Numbered from the stretch's first letter, positions 9,149 through 19,209 are shown. The stretch is 64,000 nt of DNA from an uncultured Kangiella sp. (GCA_947498625.1 CANMKR010000002.1:496001-560000), one strand, 5' to 3'. Made by a program: numbers and translations. Notes: generated from the sequence alone by a model not told the origin.

Positions 9149-9937
9149 CTAACTTTCCAAGAATAATGGACCTAGGTTCACATGAGGAATTTTAAATTCC
9201 TCGGGATAAGTAACATCCACTAAATAAAGCCCATTGGGACTTGCCGTTGCCGCAGCTTGAGTTCTATCTTGCAAACTTATTAACTCACTAGTCCAGCTAG
9301 GTTCTTTTATGCCTTTGCCTATTTCAATCAATGTACCAGCGATATTTCTTACCATATGATGCAAAAAAGCATTGGCTTTAATATCTATCACTAAATAATT
9401 ACCCATTGGTTTAATATACAAATGATGTATATTTCGCATTGGGGTTGGCGATTGACAAGAAGCCGCCTGAAACGACGAAAAGTTTTGTTCGCCGATAAAG
9501 GCTTCGCAGGCAGCATTCATGGCATCGAGATCCAATGACTGTCTGATCCAAGTTAAACCTGAATTTAAAATTGCCGGTTTTGCCTTCGAATTAACTATAA
9601 TGTAGCGGTAGCGTCTAGCGGTGGCGCTAAACCTTGCATGGAAGTTGTCAGGGACCGATTGCACCCAACGCACAGCGATATCATCAGGCAACTGTGTATT
9701 AGCACCTAATATCCATGCTTTATCTGGGCGCTCTTTAACAGACTTAAAATTTACAACCTGGCCTGTCGCATGTACACCAGTATCAGTACGTCCAGCGCAA
9801 TTAACTTGTACTAGCCCATCAGCAATTTCTGAAAGCACCTTCTCTAATTCTTGCTGTATTGAATTAGAGTGCTTTTGCCTTTGCCAACCACAATAGCGAC
9901 TACCTAAATATTCAATTCCTAAAGCAATGTTATTCAT
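9149..9937 (-). CDS. truA: tRNA pseudouridine(38-40) synthase TruA
   Basis: Converts uridines 38-40 of the tRNA anticodon arm to pseudouridine. 262 residues, the normal length. The catalytic aspartate lies in CAGRTDTGVHATGQ (about residues 47-60), and the YRYIIVN and FLHHMVRNIAGTL segments are typical. It lies directly downstream of fimV, an order conserved in pseudomonads and relatives, but a strong terminator separates the two, so it likely has its own promoter as well. Confidence 0.97.
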   Translation of the reverse strand: MNNIALGIEYLGSRYCGWQRQKHSNSIQQELEKVLSEIADGLVQVNCAGRTDTGVHATGQVVNFKSVKERPDKAWILGANTQLPDDIAVRWVQSVPDNFHARFSATARRYRYIIVNSKAKPAILNSGLTWIRQSLDLDAMNAACEAFIGEQNFSSFQAASCQSPTPMRNIHHLYIKPMGNYLVIDIKANAFLHHMVRNIAGTLIEIGKGIKEPSWTSELISLQDRTQAAATASPNGLYLVDVTYPEEFKIPHVNLGPLFLES

Positions 9938-9955
9938 GGATATACTTTGTCATAT

Positions 9956-9986
9956 AAAAAAGCACCGGTCTTTGCCGGTGCTTTTA
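9956..9986 (-). terminator. Rho-independent terminator after fimV
   Basis: Stem AGCACCGG/CCGGTGCT (9961-9968 with 9975-9982) with a six-base loop, followed on the minus strand by TTTTTTAT. It lies ten bases after the fimV stop codon. Confidence 0.85.
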
Positions 9987-9996
9987 CTTATTAAGA

Positions 9997-12186
9997 TTAT
10001 AGGCTTTTTAAAAGTTCCAAAGCTGCATCTCTTTGCTGCGGGCTAGCATCCGCTTCCACTTCTTTTAAAATTTCAGAAGCCGACTCTTCATCACCCATAG
10101 AAATGTAAGCTTTAGCCAATTCAAGCTTAGTTTCAGCTTCTTCATCGGATAAATCAAACTCAACGTCATCACCAGTCGAAACAGCTTCTTCGATTCTTTT
10201 GTCGAGAATGTCGTCCATTTCATCGGAGAAATCTATCTCTGCGGCAACAGAGTCACTTTCATCTGAATAATGCTCATCCGAGCTATTTGAACTATCCGAG
10301 CTATCGGAGGCAAATACTTCATCTTCAGTGATAAACAAACCTTCAGCGACTTCCACATCGGTAGTTGGCGCTACTTGCTCTGCGGCTAATTGCATTAAAC
10401 TGGCAACTTTTAAGCCTAAACCTGCATCATGATCAAAAGAACTGCCAAGCAACCCATACTGCTCTTTCAATCTATCCTTATCATCATTAGAAGCATAAAC
10501 TTCCATCAATTTAACTCTAACTGCATGATTATCAGAATCAGTTTCTAAGGCTGACAATAACAAAGTTTCAACTTCTTGCAATTCACCACGTGCAATTAGA
10601 ATATCTGCCTCATCTAACGGATCCGTATCTACTTCTGGGCTGGATACTTCAGAAGTTTTAAATGATGGCTGAGTGCGCTTTAACTTAGCTCCTACATTGG
10701 CTTCTTCAACGAATAACTCAGTATCCAACTCGCTTTGGCGTTTTTTCAAGAAAAAGCCTAAACCGAGCAAAGATAATAATCCGGTAATAATAATTAATGG
10801 CCATTTCCAAAAACCCTCTTGTTGCCAAAAAGATTTTTCCGCACTAGAGACAGCTTTGTTAGAACTAGTTTCAGGTAGATTATTGCTGGAATTTTCTATT
10901 GCATTATCAGAATTTGTAGCATTTGCATCGTTATTGGCTTGCACTGCTTTTACTGCTTCTTCAGCCTTGGCTGCCAAAGACTGTAATGCTTCATCTTGAT
11001 CATCATCTGCCTGCGCAGAACCCGCAATCACTGATAAAGTTTCATCTTCTAGCGCCAAGCCTTGATCGGTTTCAGAAACTACCGATTCAAGCTGTTGTTT
11101 TAACTGTTCATTTTCTAATCTCAATGATTCAACAGTTTTTCTTAGCTCTTGCTGAGTTCCTAGACTATTCTCACCGGTAGCGCCATCTTCAACATTAGCA
11201 CCTGAAGTGTCTGTCAAATCCGACTCAGTCACACTGCTAATAGTTAACCTACCTGCTGATGATTTGTTATTAGTAATTGCAGTTTCACTGATAGTTTTTC
11301 TAACATCTAGCGGCGCATCATTTGAGTCCTTATTTTTTAAATCCTTGTAGTTAATAGATGATTCAATTGCTTGGACTTGACTCGATGGTGGTACCCGCAA
11401 TGAGACACCAGCTTTTAACCTATCAATATCATTATTGATAAAAGCATTTGGATTATTACGATAGAGCGCTGCTAACGTTTGATGGACCGAAGCACCTTCA
11501 GGTCTAACTCGAGTAGCGATACTCCACAAAGTATCTCCACGATTGACCCTTAAACTATCTCCAGAGAACTGAACTCTAGGAGTAGTTTTGCTAGGCGTTC
11601 TGCTAGAGCTTTGTGGCGCTGGCTTTGCGACTAAACCTTGAGTTTCAGCTTCAGATGATGGGTCTTGCTGTGCAACATCAGTATTACGCTGGGTTGGACG
11701 AGCTGATTGTCTAGTCACAGGATTAGCGGTTGGCCTAGTAACAGGGCTAGCTATCACTTGCGCCTTATTCTCAGAAATTGCAGGTGGATCGAGTAATACC
11801 GTATATTCGCGGAACAACCTTCCTTGCGGCCAATTAAACTCTACTAAGAAATTTAAAAAGGGCTCCTTGATAGGTCTGGAGCTGGTCACTTGAATATATT
11901 TAGAACCATCTGCATTGGTTTGAATCTCAAAACTTAATTGCGCGTGGATTGCTTCGCGATTAACACCAAACTTATTGTATGACTCGAAAGAAGCAATTCT
12001 GGCGCTCATATCTTCTTGAGTGAATTCATTGGCAGACAAAAGCTTAATCTTTGCTGTTAAAGGCTGATTAAGCTGAGTTTTTGATTCAATTTCACCTAAC
12101 CCCAAGCTCCAAGCCAACGGCGAAATTAAAGCGCTCCCCAGAATAGAACTTATGGCGATTTTTATTAACTTTTTTTGATGCTTCAT
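9997..12186 (-). CDS. fimV: FimV-type polar-assembly protein with LysM domain
   Basis: A 729-residue inner-membrane, peptidoglycan-binding organizer of the cell pole, needed in relatives for type IV pilus assembly and polar recruitment. A signal peptide (1-27) precedes a conserved FimV N-terminal domain (about 28-135), a Pro/Thr/Gln-rich linker, a LysM domain (about 208-270, RVNRGDTLWSIA), a coiled coil (about 335-370), one membrane helix (about 462-480), an acidic cytoplasmic region with a TPR-like part, and the C-terminal FimV motif (about 680-729). It is shorter than the roughly 900-residue Pseudomonas protein, mostly in the acidic region. Confidence 0.93.
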   Translation of the reverse strand: MKHQKKLIKIAISSILGSALISPLAWSLGLGEIESKTQLNQPLTAKIKLLSANEFTQEDMSARIASFESYNKFGVNREAIHAQLSFEIQTNADGSKYIQVTSSRPIKEPFLNFLVEFNWPQGRLFREYTVLLDPPAISENKAQVIASPVTRPTANPVTRQSARPTQRNTDVAQQDPSSEAETQGLVAKPAPQSSSRTPSKTTPRVQFSGDSLRVNRGDTLWSIATRVRPEGASVHQTLAALYRNNPNAFINNDIDRLKAGVSLRVPPSSQVQAIESSINYKDLKNKDSNDAPLDVRKTISETAITNNKSSAGRLTISSVTESDLTDTSGANVEDGATGENSLGTQQELRKTVESLRLENEQLKQQLESVVSETDQGLALEDETLSVIAGSAQADDDQDEALQSLAAKAEEAVKAVQANNDANATNSDNAIENSSNNLPETSSNKAVSSAEKSFWQQEGFWKWPLIIITGLLSLLGLGFFLKKRQSELDTELFVEEANVGAKLKRTQPSFKTSEVSSPEVDTDPLDEADILIARGELQEVETLLLSALETDSDNHAVRVKLMEVYASNDDKDRLKEQYGLLGSSFDHDAGLGLKVASLMQLAAEQVAPTTDVEVAEGLFITEDEVFASDSSDSSNSSDEHYSDESDSVAAEIDFSDEMDDILDKRIEEAVSTGDDVEFDLSDEEAETKLELAKAYISMGDEESASEILKEVEADASPQQRDAALELLKSL

Positions 12187-12275
12187 AATAAATTCCTAAT
12201 TACTCTTCCATGAACATATTGTATTTTCTATAGCTTGCTGATAAATCTAAAAAATAATTACTGTTTATTGTGCGG

Positions 12276-13295
12276 TTATAGGTACTCTTTTACAAGTATT
12301 TCAGCAATTTGCACGCTATTCAAAGCCGCGCCTTTGCGAACATTATCAGATACCACCCAAAAGGCGATACCCCGCTCCATACCTACATCTTTTCTAACCC
12401 GACTTACAAAAACCCCATCTTTACCACTAGCATGAGTTACAGGCGTTGCATAATCCAGCTGCTGCATATCATCGACTAACTCAACACCTTCCGCGTTTGT
12501 TAGTAGCTCACGAACTTCAGCTACGGATATATCCGAGCGGGTTTTTAAATGTACCGCTTCTGAATGACCATAAAACACTGGTACTCGTACTGCAGTCGGG
12601 CTAACGCCAATCGAAGAGTCATCGAGAATTTTATGGGTTTCCCAAACCATTTTCATTTCTTCTTTGGTGTAGCCATTGTCTAGCATTACATCGATATTCG
12701 GTAAAACATTAAATGCAATTTGTTTGTCGTATACTTTATTAGTGACTTCCCGCGCATTAAGCAATTGTGCAGTCTGCTGGGCTAACTCTTCCACAGCCTT
12801 CTGACCTGAGCCGGAAACGGCCTGATAGGTCGCAATGTTAATATGCTCAATCCCTACCGCGTCTTGAATAGGCTTTAGCGCCACCATTAACTGCATGGTT
12901 GAGCAATTTGGATTGGCGATAATACCTCTATTGGTATGCTCTGCAACCCGCTCTGGATTGACTTCAGAAACAACTAACGGGATATCATCTTCATAGCGAA
13001 ATTCGGAAGTGTTATCTATGACTACCGCTCCAGCGGCAGCGGCTATAGGAGCATAAAGCTTAGAAATTTCACCGCCAGCAGAAAACAAAGCAATATCTAC
13101 AGATGAAAAATCAAACTCTGCCAAATCCCTAACGGTAATGTTTTTACCATTAAAGCTTACTCGCTCGCCTGCCGAGCGCTCACTAGCCAAAAGATGCAGT
13201 TCATCTACTGGAAACTGCCTTTCTGCAAGGATTTCTCTAATAGTGACGCCCACAGCACCAGTAGCTCCAACGATAGCTAAGTTATACTTTTTCAC
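12276..13295 (-). CDS. asd: Aspartate-semialdehyde dehydrogenase
   Basis: Reduces aspartyl phosphate to aspartate semialdehyde for lysine, threonine, methionine and diaminopimelate synthesis. 339 residues, with the NADP-binding start VGATGAVG, catalytic cysteine in NPNCSTMQL (about residues 130-138), substrate-binding YQAVSGSGQKA and the later PVFYGHSEA segment. It is the asd2/usg-type enzyme normally found before fimV. The start is GTG at 13295, with AAGG about eleven bases upstream. Confidence 0.96.
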   Translation of the reverse strand: MKKYNLAIVGATGAVGVTIREILAERQFPVDELHLLASERSAGERVSFNGKNITVRDLAEFDFSSVDIALFSAGGEISKLYAPIAAAAGAVVIDNTSEFRYEDDIPLVVSEVNPERVAEHTNRGIIANPNCSTMQLMVALKPIQDAVGIEHINIATYQAVSGSGQKAVEELAQQTAQLLNAREVTNKVYDKQIAFNVLPNIDVMLDNGYTKEEMKMVWETHKILDDSSIGVSPTAVRVPVFYGHSEAVHLKTRSDISVAEVRELLTNAEGVELVDDMQQLDYATPVTHASGKDGVFVSRVRKDVGMERGIAFWVVSDNVRKGAALNSVQIAEILVKEYL

Positions 13296-13344
13296 TTATA
13301 AGGGTACCTTATGATTAAAGTTCTAGGTTAATATACACTAATAA

Positions 13345-13710
13345 CTATTTCTTTTTATTGAAATAAATCATAACTCTAGCAGCAATATAGCCCACAAAGC
13401 CTAAAGCCAGAGTATATTTAGCGAGTTCCATGATTTGATTATCAGAAGTGTAACCAAGACCGAATTGTTGATTTAGATAGAAAGTGATATCTACTCGGAA
13501 CAACCATAGTAATGCGCCGATTAAAAAGACAATAATGGCTAAAAAAGATAATGTTTGAATACGCGATCTTTTGCGCATTTTTTGAATCATTTGAGTAGTT
13601 TCTAGGTTCGTAATCTCGCCTTCATCAGAAAACAAAGCGCCACAATGACTACATGATTCTGCGCGACTAGAAATTCTTTTGTTGCATACTCTGCAATTAA
13701 TAATTGCCAT
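13345..13710 (-). CDS. Zinc-ribbon membrane protein of unknown function
   Basis: 121 residues. The N terminus holds a zinc ribbon with two CxxC pairs (CRVC and CSHC within the first 25 residues), followed by a basic stretch (KMRKRSRIQ) and two hydrophobic helices (about 51-70 and 93-112). The arrangement suggests a small inner-membrane protein with a cytoplasmic zinc finger. I do not recognise a named family. It sits 25 bases after pepN in the same direction and 49 bases before asd. Confidence 0.75.
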   Translation of the reverse strand: MAIINCRVCNKRISSRAESCSHCGALFSDEGEITNLETTQMIQKMRKRSRIQTLSFLAIIVFLIGALLWLFRVDITFYLNQQFGLGYTSDNQIMELAKYTLALGFVGYIAARVMIYFNKKK

Positions 13711-13735
13711 TCAGTTACCTTCGCTTAAATTTTGG

Positions 13736-16408
13736 TTATTTTAATGCTTTACTAGCAATTTCGTAAACATCTTTAGACAGTTTAGGCTGAGACAAGATTA
13801 CTTCCAATTGCTGCTTCATCAACTTTTGTCTTTCGTCATCAAATTTCTTCCATCGATTAAATGCGCCAGTAAGTCTAGCGGCAATCTGAGGGTTAACAGC
13901 ATACAAACGTTTAATTTGCTGCGTTAAAAACCGATAACCTAAACCATCTGGTCGATGGAATTGACGCATGTTGGCATTTGAAAAGCCGCCAATTAGTGCT
14001 CTAACTTTATTCGGATTAGTTATGGCAAAAGCTTCATGACTTTGCAAGTTTTTCACCAGTGAAATACAAGCGTCACTCGGATCAGTGGCTAAGACTGTTA
14101 ACCATTTATCAATCACCAGATCTTCACTTTTCCACTCTTGATAGAAGCTTTCGGCTAAAGTTTCTTTCTCCGTATACCCAGAATGCATCAGCAATTTAAA
14201 AGCGCTGATGGCATCGGTCATGTTGTTAGCTTGCGATAACTGTTTGGTCGCTAGAGCAAAATACTCTGTCTTTTGCAGTATCAATAAATAATGTAAACAT
14301 TGTGCCTTGAGAGCCCTTTGCCCAACCGCTTGTTTAGAATGGCTAAACTCTTCATCTAAAATCGTTTGCTGATAATGTTGAAGCCAGTCATATTCTAAAT
14401 TGATTGCTATCTGCTGTGACAAATAATCATGGGCTTTTAGCAAATGGTCAAATTGTAAGGAATCTCTGGTCTCAATGAGCGTTTTAATATCAGGTAAAGT
14501 TAATGTTAATGCTTTAAAACGCTGGTCCAAAGCATCATTATTTAGAACATTTTTTACTACCGAGAGCAGCGTTGTAGGCAGTTTTAATTCAACCCCATTC
14601 ACAGAGTCATCATAAAGCTGCCAAATAACATTGGTATATAACCTTTGCCCTGCCTCCCAGCGATTAAAGGGATCGCTATCATGAGCCAGTAAAAAACTTA
14701 ATTCCTTATTGGAATAATCGTATTGAAGCTTTACCGGTGCTGAAAAGTTACGAAGTAAAGATACTACTGGCTTACTAATAACATTCTTAAAAGTAAAACT
14801 TTGCTCTGCTTGTGTGAAATGCAAAATATCATCTTGTAATTGGGTTTCTGCAATAAGTTGCAAAGCTATTTCACTACCCTGCTCGTCAAGTAAGCCCATT
14901 TTGATAGGAATATGAAAAGGTGCTTTATCTTCCTGTCCTGGCGTTGCTTGGGTAGTTTGAGATAATTTTAAGGTAAGCTCTTTTTTCGCTGCATCATAAA
15001 CAGAACTAGCCTGAACCGTTGGTGTGCCAGCCTGCGAATACCAGTTTCTAAATTGCTTTAACGAATAGTCATTGGCATCCTCCATCGCTAAAACAAAATC
15101 TTCGCAAGTGACCGCTTGACCATCGTGACGCTTGAAATAAAGATCCATGCCCTTTCTAAAGCCGTCTGCGCCCAGTAAAGTATGATACATCCTGATCACT
15201 TCAGCGCCTTTATTATAAACAGTCACCGTATAGAAATTATTCATCTCAATATAGGAATCAGGACGGATAGGATGCGCCATTGGCCCTGCATCTTCAGCAA
15301 ATTGATGGGCACGAATAAGCTTAACATCTTCAATTCTTTTTACTGCAGCATCCGTTTGATCGGCTGTGAATTGTTGATCGCGAAATACCGTCAGCCCTTC
15401 TTTTAAACTTAGCTGAAACCAATCTCGACAAGTCACTCGGTTACCAGTCCAATTATGGAAATACTCGTGAGCAATGACCGCTTCAACATCTTCAAAGTCT
15501 TGATCGGTTGCTGTGGCCTGAGAGGCCAAAACGTACTTAGTGTTAAATACATTTAATCCCTTATTTTCCATAGCCCCCATATTGAAGTCGCCAACCGCAA
15601 CAATCATGTAAATATCAAGGTCATACTCTAAACCGAAAACTTGCTCATCCCAGCGCATGGATTTTTTAAGAGACTCCATAGCATGATGGCATTGCTCTAA
15701 TTTGCCTTCATCTACAAAAATTTGCAGCAATACTTTTCTGCCTGACAGGGTGACAAATTCGCTTTCAAGCAAATCGTATTTGCCCGCACACAAAGCAAAT
15801 AAGTAACTTGGCTTTTTGTGAGGATCACGCCAAATAGCAAAGTGCCTTTTTGAGCCAAAATCACCACTATCGACTTTGTTACCATTAGAAAGCAAGTGCG
15901 GATATTGATTTTTATCTGCTTCAATGCGCACCTCAAATGAAGCCATGACATCAGGTCTATCAAGATAAAAAGTGATCTTGCGAAACCCTTCTGCTTCACA
16001 TTGGGTGCAATATTTATGACTAGATTGGTATAACCCTTCTAGGGAAGTGTTTTTTTCCGGATAAATCTTAACTTCCGTAGTTAATTCAAAATCATCGGGA
16101 CAATTATAGACAAACAAGTGTTCACTGGTTTGGTTATATCTTTCTGAAGCTAGTTTTTGACCATCGAGCTCTATGGAAATTAACTCTAACTCAATACCAT
16201 CAAGCTTAAGAGCGTTATCGAATGAAACCGCATCTGATAGGCTTGAGTTTTTGCATAGTTTCAGCATCGACTTAACTAATGCAAAACCATCAAACAGCCG
16301 AACCGTTAAACTAACGTCAGTAATTAAAAAATTAGAAGCTTGATAATGCTTACGGTACTTAACTTGACTGTCGTTCGAATTCGTTACAGGATTGGTAACT
16401 TCACTCAT
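13736..16408 (-). CDS. pepN: Aminopeptidase N
   Basis: An M1 zinc metallopeptidase removing N-terminal residues from peptides in the cytoplasm. 890 residues, like E. coli PepN (870). It carries the exopeptidase motif GAMENKG and the zinc site HEYFHNWTGN (H314, E315, H318) with the third ligand downstream in LKEGLTVF. No signal peptide is present; the first 20 residues are polar. The C-terminal alpha-helical domain is complete. Divergent from the Cys-rich orphan gene on the plus strand, 110 bases away. Confidence 0.97.
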   Translation of the reverse strand: MSEVTNPVTNSNDSQVKYRKHYQASNFLITDVSLTVRLFDGFALVKSMLKLCKNSSLSDAVSFDNALKLDGIELELISIELDGQKLASERYNQTSEHLFVYNCPDDFELTTEVKIYPEKNTSLEGLYQSSHKYCTQCEAEGFRKITFYLDRPDVMASFEVRIEADKNQYPHLLSNGNKVDSGDFGSKRHFAIWRDPHKKPSYLFALCAGKYDLLESEFVTLSGRKVLLQIFVDEGKLEQCHHAMESLKKSMRWDEQVFGLEYDLDIYMIVAVGDFNMGAMENKGLNVFNTKYVLASQATATDQDFEDVEAVIAHEYFHNWTGNRVTCRDWFQLSLKEGLTVFRDQQFTADQTDAAVKRIEDVKLIRAHQFAEDAGPMAHPIRPDSYIEMNNFYTVTVYNKGAEVIRMYHTLLGADGFRKGMDLYFKRHDGQAVTCEDFVLAMEDANDYSLKQFRNWYSQAGTPTVQASSVYDAAKKELTLKLSQTTQATPGQEDKAPFHIPIKMGLLDEQGSEIALQLIAETQLQDDILHFTQAEQSFTFKNVISKPVVSLLRNFSAPVKLQYDYSNKELSFLLAHDSDPFNRWEAGQRLYTNVIWQLYDDSVNGVELKLPTTLLSVVKNVLNNDALDQRFKALTLTLPDIKTLIETRDSLQFDHLLKAHDYLSQQIAINLEYDWLQHYQQTILDEEFSHSKQAVGQRALKAQCLHYLLILQKTEYFALATKQLSQANNMTDAISAFKLLMHSGYTEKETLAESFYQEWKSEDLVIDKWLTVLATDPSDACISLVKNLQSHEAFAITNPNKVRALIGGFSNANMRQFHRPDGLGYRFLTQQIKRLYAVNPQIAARLTGAFNRWKKFDDERQKLMKQQLEVILSQPKLSKDVYEIASKALK

Positions 16409-16518
16409 GAGATGCTAAAGAATACTAATAAATTAATGAATGAATTCTAGCAATCTTAGACAGCTTTAGATATAAGTGTTCAAAATATTTACTTAACCTT
16501 TAACCGTACGAATTAACT

Positions 16519-16884
16519 ATGTGTAACTGTGCTCAACTAAACGCCATCATTCAAGGAACCGATGAAAAACATCCTTTTACGTCTTTGGAGGAACTTGAAT
16601 GGAACCCAGAACGATGGGCAATCTTAAATCAGTGTTCCGACTGCAAGCAGTTATGGCATATCGATATAGCTAAAAATAATCAAGTTGGCTTGTGTGTCAA
16701 AGTGAATTCAAAAGAAGAGTGGCTAAAGCTAGATATGACGCAAACTAGAGTTCAATTGATGGTCAATAATCATGGTGGATTATCTTTTAATAGCTGCCGC
16801 TGGAAATCATGTGATAAAAACTGCGTTAAGGGTTTAGCTTTTTGTCCAATACACGCTTATTTTGAAATGGATATTAAGATTTAG
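16519..16884 (+). CDS. Small Cys-rich protein, unknown function
   Basis: 121 residues with nine cysteines and a few histidines in clusters: CNC at the start, CSDC near 38-41, CRWKSCDKNC near 94-103, and CPIH near 113. The spacing suggests a metal-binding fold, probably zinc; I do not recognise the family. No signal peptide or membrane helix is visible, so cytoplasmic. It is the only plus-strand gene in the first 19 kb, divergent from pepN and convergent with the PlsB-like gene eight bases away. Confidence 0.7.
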   Translation: MCNCAQLNAIIQGTDEKHPFTSLEELEWNPERWAILNQCSDCKQLWHIDIAKNNQVGLCVKVNSKEEWLKLDMTQTRVQLMVNNHGGLSFNSCRWKSCDKNCVKGLAFCPIHAYFEMDIKI

Positions 16885-16892
16885 TATTTGCT

Positions 16893-18308
16893 TTACCAAT
16901 GAGCTAATGAATTTGCATAATAATCCAATATCGGCTTAGCTGATTCCGCAATTTTTACTTCACCTTCTTTATAAGTGATCAGCTTTCTATTAGTCAGCAA
17001 CTCTAAAGTTTTAGTTAGAATTCCGTCAAAGCGAATTGCATCAATTTTTACAGGCGCATTTTGTTGCTTTAAATAGGCTAGCTCTTGATTACAAGCACTT
17101 AATAATTCCTCGCGACTAATATCTCGGTAATCATTTTTCTTTAAAACCAAGCAAATCAACGGCACTGGTAGCACCGGTATGACACTGGCGACCTTTTGCA
17201 TCATGTCATTACCAAATTTCTTCACTTCTCCTTTTCGTTGTTCTGGACTTAGTTGATTTAATGGTTCTGACAGTTTTGAAAAATAGGATTTAGCCGATAC
17301 TGGCTGAGCAAAATTAACACCAGCATAGCCAAAGCGCTTCCAGCGCTTTTTTCGCTTAGTAAACACTGTTTTTAGTAAAAACTTACAGCTGGTTTTAAAT
17401 ACAAACCATTTACTTTTTTTTGGCACACTTCTATTTAAACTTCTCTCTAGACTGAGATGCAAACTTTTATCTTCGACTACTCGATCATAATTTAAACCGA
17501 CAGGAATAAAAACAATGTCACGATCTTTAGAGGGATCAAAGTCTCGCAATAAATAATCAATAAACCCAAGTTTAGGTTCTTTTAAATGCCCATCTTTGCT
17601 TAAGCCGCCTTCGGGATATACTGCCTGACTTACTCCGGCGCGTGTAGAATAATGCACATAGCGCTCTAGCACTTTTCGATAAAGGGGGTTGTTTGAATTT
17701 CTGCGGACAAAAAAAGCACCCATTGAACGAATCAAAGGTGCCAATGGCCATACTCTTGCCCATTCACCTACTGCATACGACAATGCAGTACGATTCATCA
17801 CTAAAAATGAAACCACCACATAGTCCATATTGGATCGATGATTCATCACAAAGACTACGCTCGATTTAGGATCAATTTTGGATAACTCATGGTCATCATA
17901 AAAGCCTACTTTCATCCTATAAATCAATCTCGTAATGGATTTAGATAGCCAATGGCCAAACTTAAAATACATATAGGCATTAAATTTAGGCACTATTTCT
18001 TTGGCGTATTGGTAGGCTTTTTCTTGTGCCACTTCCATTGGCATGTCATTCTCTTCAGCGTAATTTCGGATAGCTCGAAAAACTTGCTCATCAAACACTA
18101 AACGATCGACCAAAACTTGCTTACGCGTTAACTGGAATGAGCGGATCTGAATGGACAGTTTGTCACTTACATCGTGAATGATTTTATTAACCTTTCGACG
18201 AAAAAACCAACGAACGCTTGGTAGCAAAATTCGGTCAAGCACTAAAAAAAGCGCTAGCACTAATATAATGACTAGCAGCCAAAACGGCACTTCAACCATT
18301 TGCATCAT
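16893..18308 (-). CDS. PlsB-like glycerol-3-phosphate acyltransferase family protein
   Basis: 471 residues with an N-terminal membrane helix (about 8-28). The acyltransferase core has HX4D as NHRSNMD (H157, D162), then FFVRRNSNNPLYRKVL and the YPEGGLSKDG box, the PlsB pattern rather than the PlsC one. True PlsB is about 800 residues, so this is the short PlsB-like type common in marine gammaproteobacteria. It probably acylates glycerol 3-phosphate or a related acceptor at the membrane. Its start overlaps the nitroreductase stop by one base (TAATG), implying coupled translation. Confidence 0.8.
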   Translation of the reverse strand: MMQMVEVPFWLLVIILVLALFLVLDRILLPSVRWFFRRKVNKIIHDVSDKLSIQIRSFQLTRKQVLVDRLVFDEQVFRAIRNYAEENDMPMEVAQEKAYQYAKEIVPKFNAYMYFKFGHWLSKSITRLIYRMKVGFYDDHELSKIDPKSSVVFVMNHRSNMDYVVVSFLVMNRTALSYAVGEWARVWPLAPLIRSMGAFFVRRNSNNPLYRKVLERYVHYSTRAGVSQAVYPEGGLSKDGHLKEPKLGFIDYLLRDFDPSKDRDIVFIPVGLNYDRVVEDKSLHLSLERSLNRSVPKKSKWFVFKTSCKFLLKTVFTKRKKRWKRFGYAGVNFAQPVSAKSYFSKLSEPLNQLSPEQRKGEVKKFGNDMMQKVASVIPVLPVPLICLVLKKNDYRDISREELLSACNQELAYLKQQNAPVKIDAIRFDGILTKTLELLTNRKLITYKEGEVKIAESAKPILDYYANSLAHW

Positions 18309-18865
18309 TAATCTAAACCAAACCTAACAAAGTCTTTTATTTCTGGAGCAGCTTTTGCTTTTAAGGCTACGGATGGAGTGCCTAAGTATATAAAACCAAC
18401 CATGGTATCTTCTTGTTCAAGTCCTAAGAGCGTCTTTAGATGAGGATTGAAGCATAAAGGGCCTGAACGCCAATAAGCGCCATATCCTAAATCATAGGCG
18501 CCTAACAATAAATTTTGCACTCCGGCTCCTGTGGATAACACCTCTTCGATGTGCGGAACTTTTTCATGGCCTCGACTTTTTGCCACCGCCACTATGACCA
18601 TGGGCGCGCGATGAGGTAATGATAAAACCCTCTCTCTTTTGCTCTGCTCCAGCTCGGGGTTGTCTAATAAACTGGCTTCTAAGTATAGATTTGCTAAGTG
18701 GTTTAATTGCTTTTCTCCGCTAAAAACAAGGTATTGCCATGGCTTAATACCTTTGTGATCCGGAGCTCTAAGTGCTGCTTGAAATAATAACTCTAATTGC
18801 TCAGCTGAAGGTGCCGGAGCAGCTAATCGGCCACAGGACACTCGGTTAATAATTTTTTCTAGCAT
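18308..18865 (-). CDS. Nitroreductase family protein, YdjA-like
   Basis: A 185-residue FMN-dependent oxidoreductase of the minimal nitroreductase fold. It carries RAPDHKGIKPW (FMN phosphate contact) near residues 33-43 and the GAGVQNLLLGAYDLGYGAYW segment near 112-131. This matches the small YdjA type. The physiological substrate is unknown; family members reduce nitroaromatics or quinones with NAD(P)H. It is first in a two-gene operon with the PlsB-like acyltransferase. Confidence 0.88.
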   Translation of the reverse strand: MLEKIINRVSCGRLAAPAPSAEQLELLFQAALRAPDHKGIKPWQYLVFSGEKQLNHLANLYLEASLLDNPELEQSKRERVLSLPHRAPMVIVAVAKSRGHEKVPHIEEVLSTGAGVQNLLLGAYDLGYGAYWRSGPLCFNPHLKTLLGLEQEDTMVGFIYLGTPSVALKAKAAPEIKDFVRFGLD

Positions 18866-19047
18866 GACTGTTAAAATTTATATTTAGCATTTATTGATAA
18901 TCGAACTTTAGCATGAAAAACCCGGCTTAAGTATTCGAGTTATTGAATTCGGATGATTTATAGCTTAAGTAAATAGAAACTAGTGTCTAATTTACAAGGC
19001 TTCTGCATGCCCTACTCGCTAGAGCTTGATAACAAAACTGCTGGATA

Positions 19048-19077
19048 CAAAAAAGCCTGCAAAAAGCAGGCTTTTTT
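19048..19077 (-). terminator. Terminator of the tRNA operon
   Basis: Palindrome AAAAGCCTGC/GCAGGCTTTT with a five-base loop, just after tRNA-Glu on the minus strand. A T-run follows in either direction, so it can also act on plus-strand transcripts. Confidence 0.85.
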
Positions 19078-19080
19078 AAT

Positions 19081-19156
19081 TGGCATCCCGTAGGGGAGTC
19101 GAACCCCTGTTACCGCCGTGAAAGGGCGGTGTCCTAGGCCTCTAGACGAACGGGAC
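19081..19156 (-). tRNA. tRNA-Glu (anticodon TTC)
   Basis: 76 bases including an encoded CCA. The anticodon stem CCGCC/GGCGG encloses loop CTTTCAC with anticodon TTC, the T arm has GGTTCGACTCC, and the acceptor GTCCCGT pairs with ACGGGAT (terminal G-U). It closely follows the gammaproteobacterial tRNA-Glu sequence. Second in the operon with tRNA-Ala. Confidence 0.97.
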
Positions 19157-19209
19157 ATTGTTAAAATCACTTATTACTTTAGATGATTAATTCAACAAAG
19201 TATAAAAAA

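Noticed and set aside
15182-15999. Reading frames within pepN on both strands
   Set aside because: Alternative frames of a well-conserved gene; no domain or start signal.
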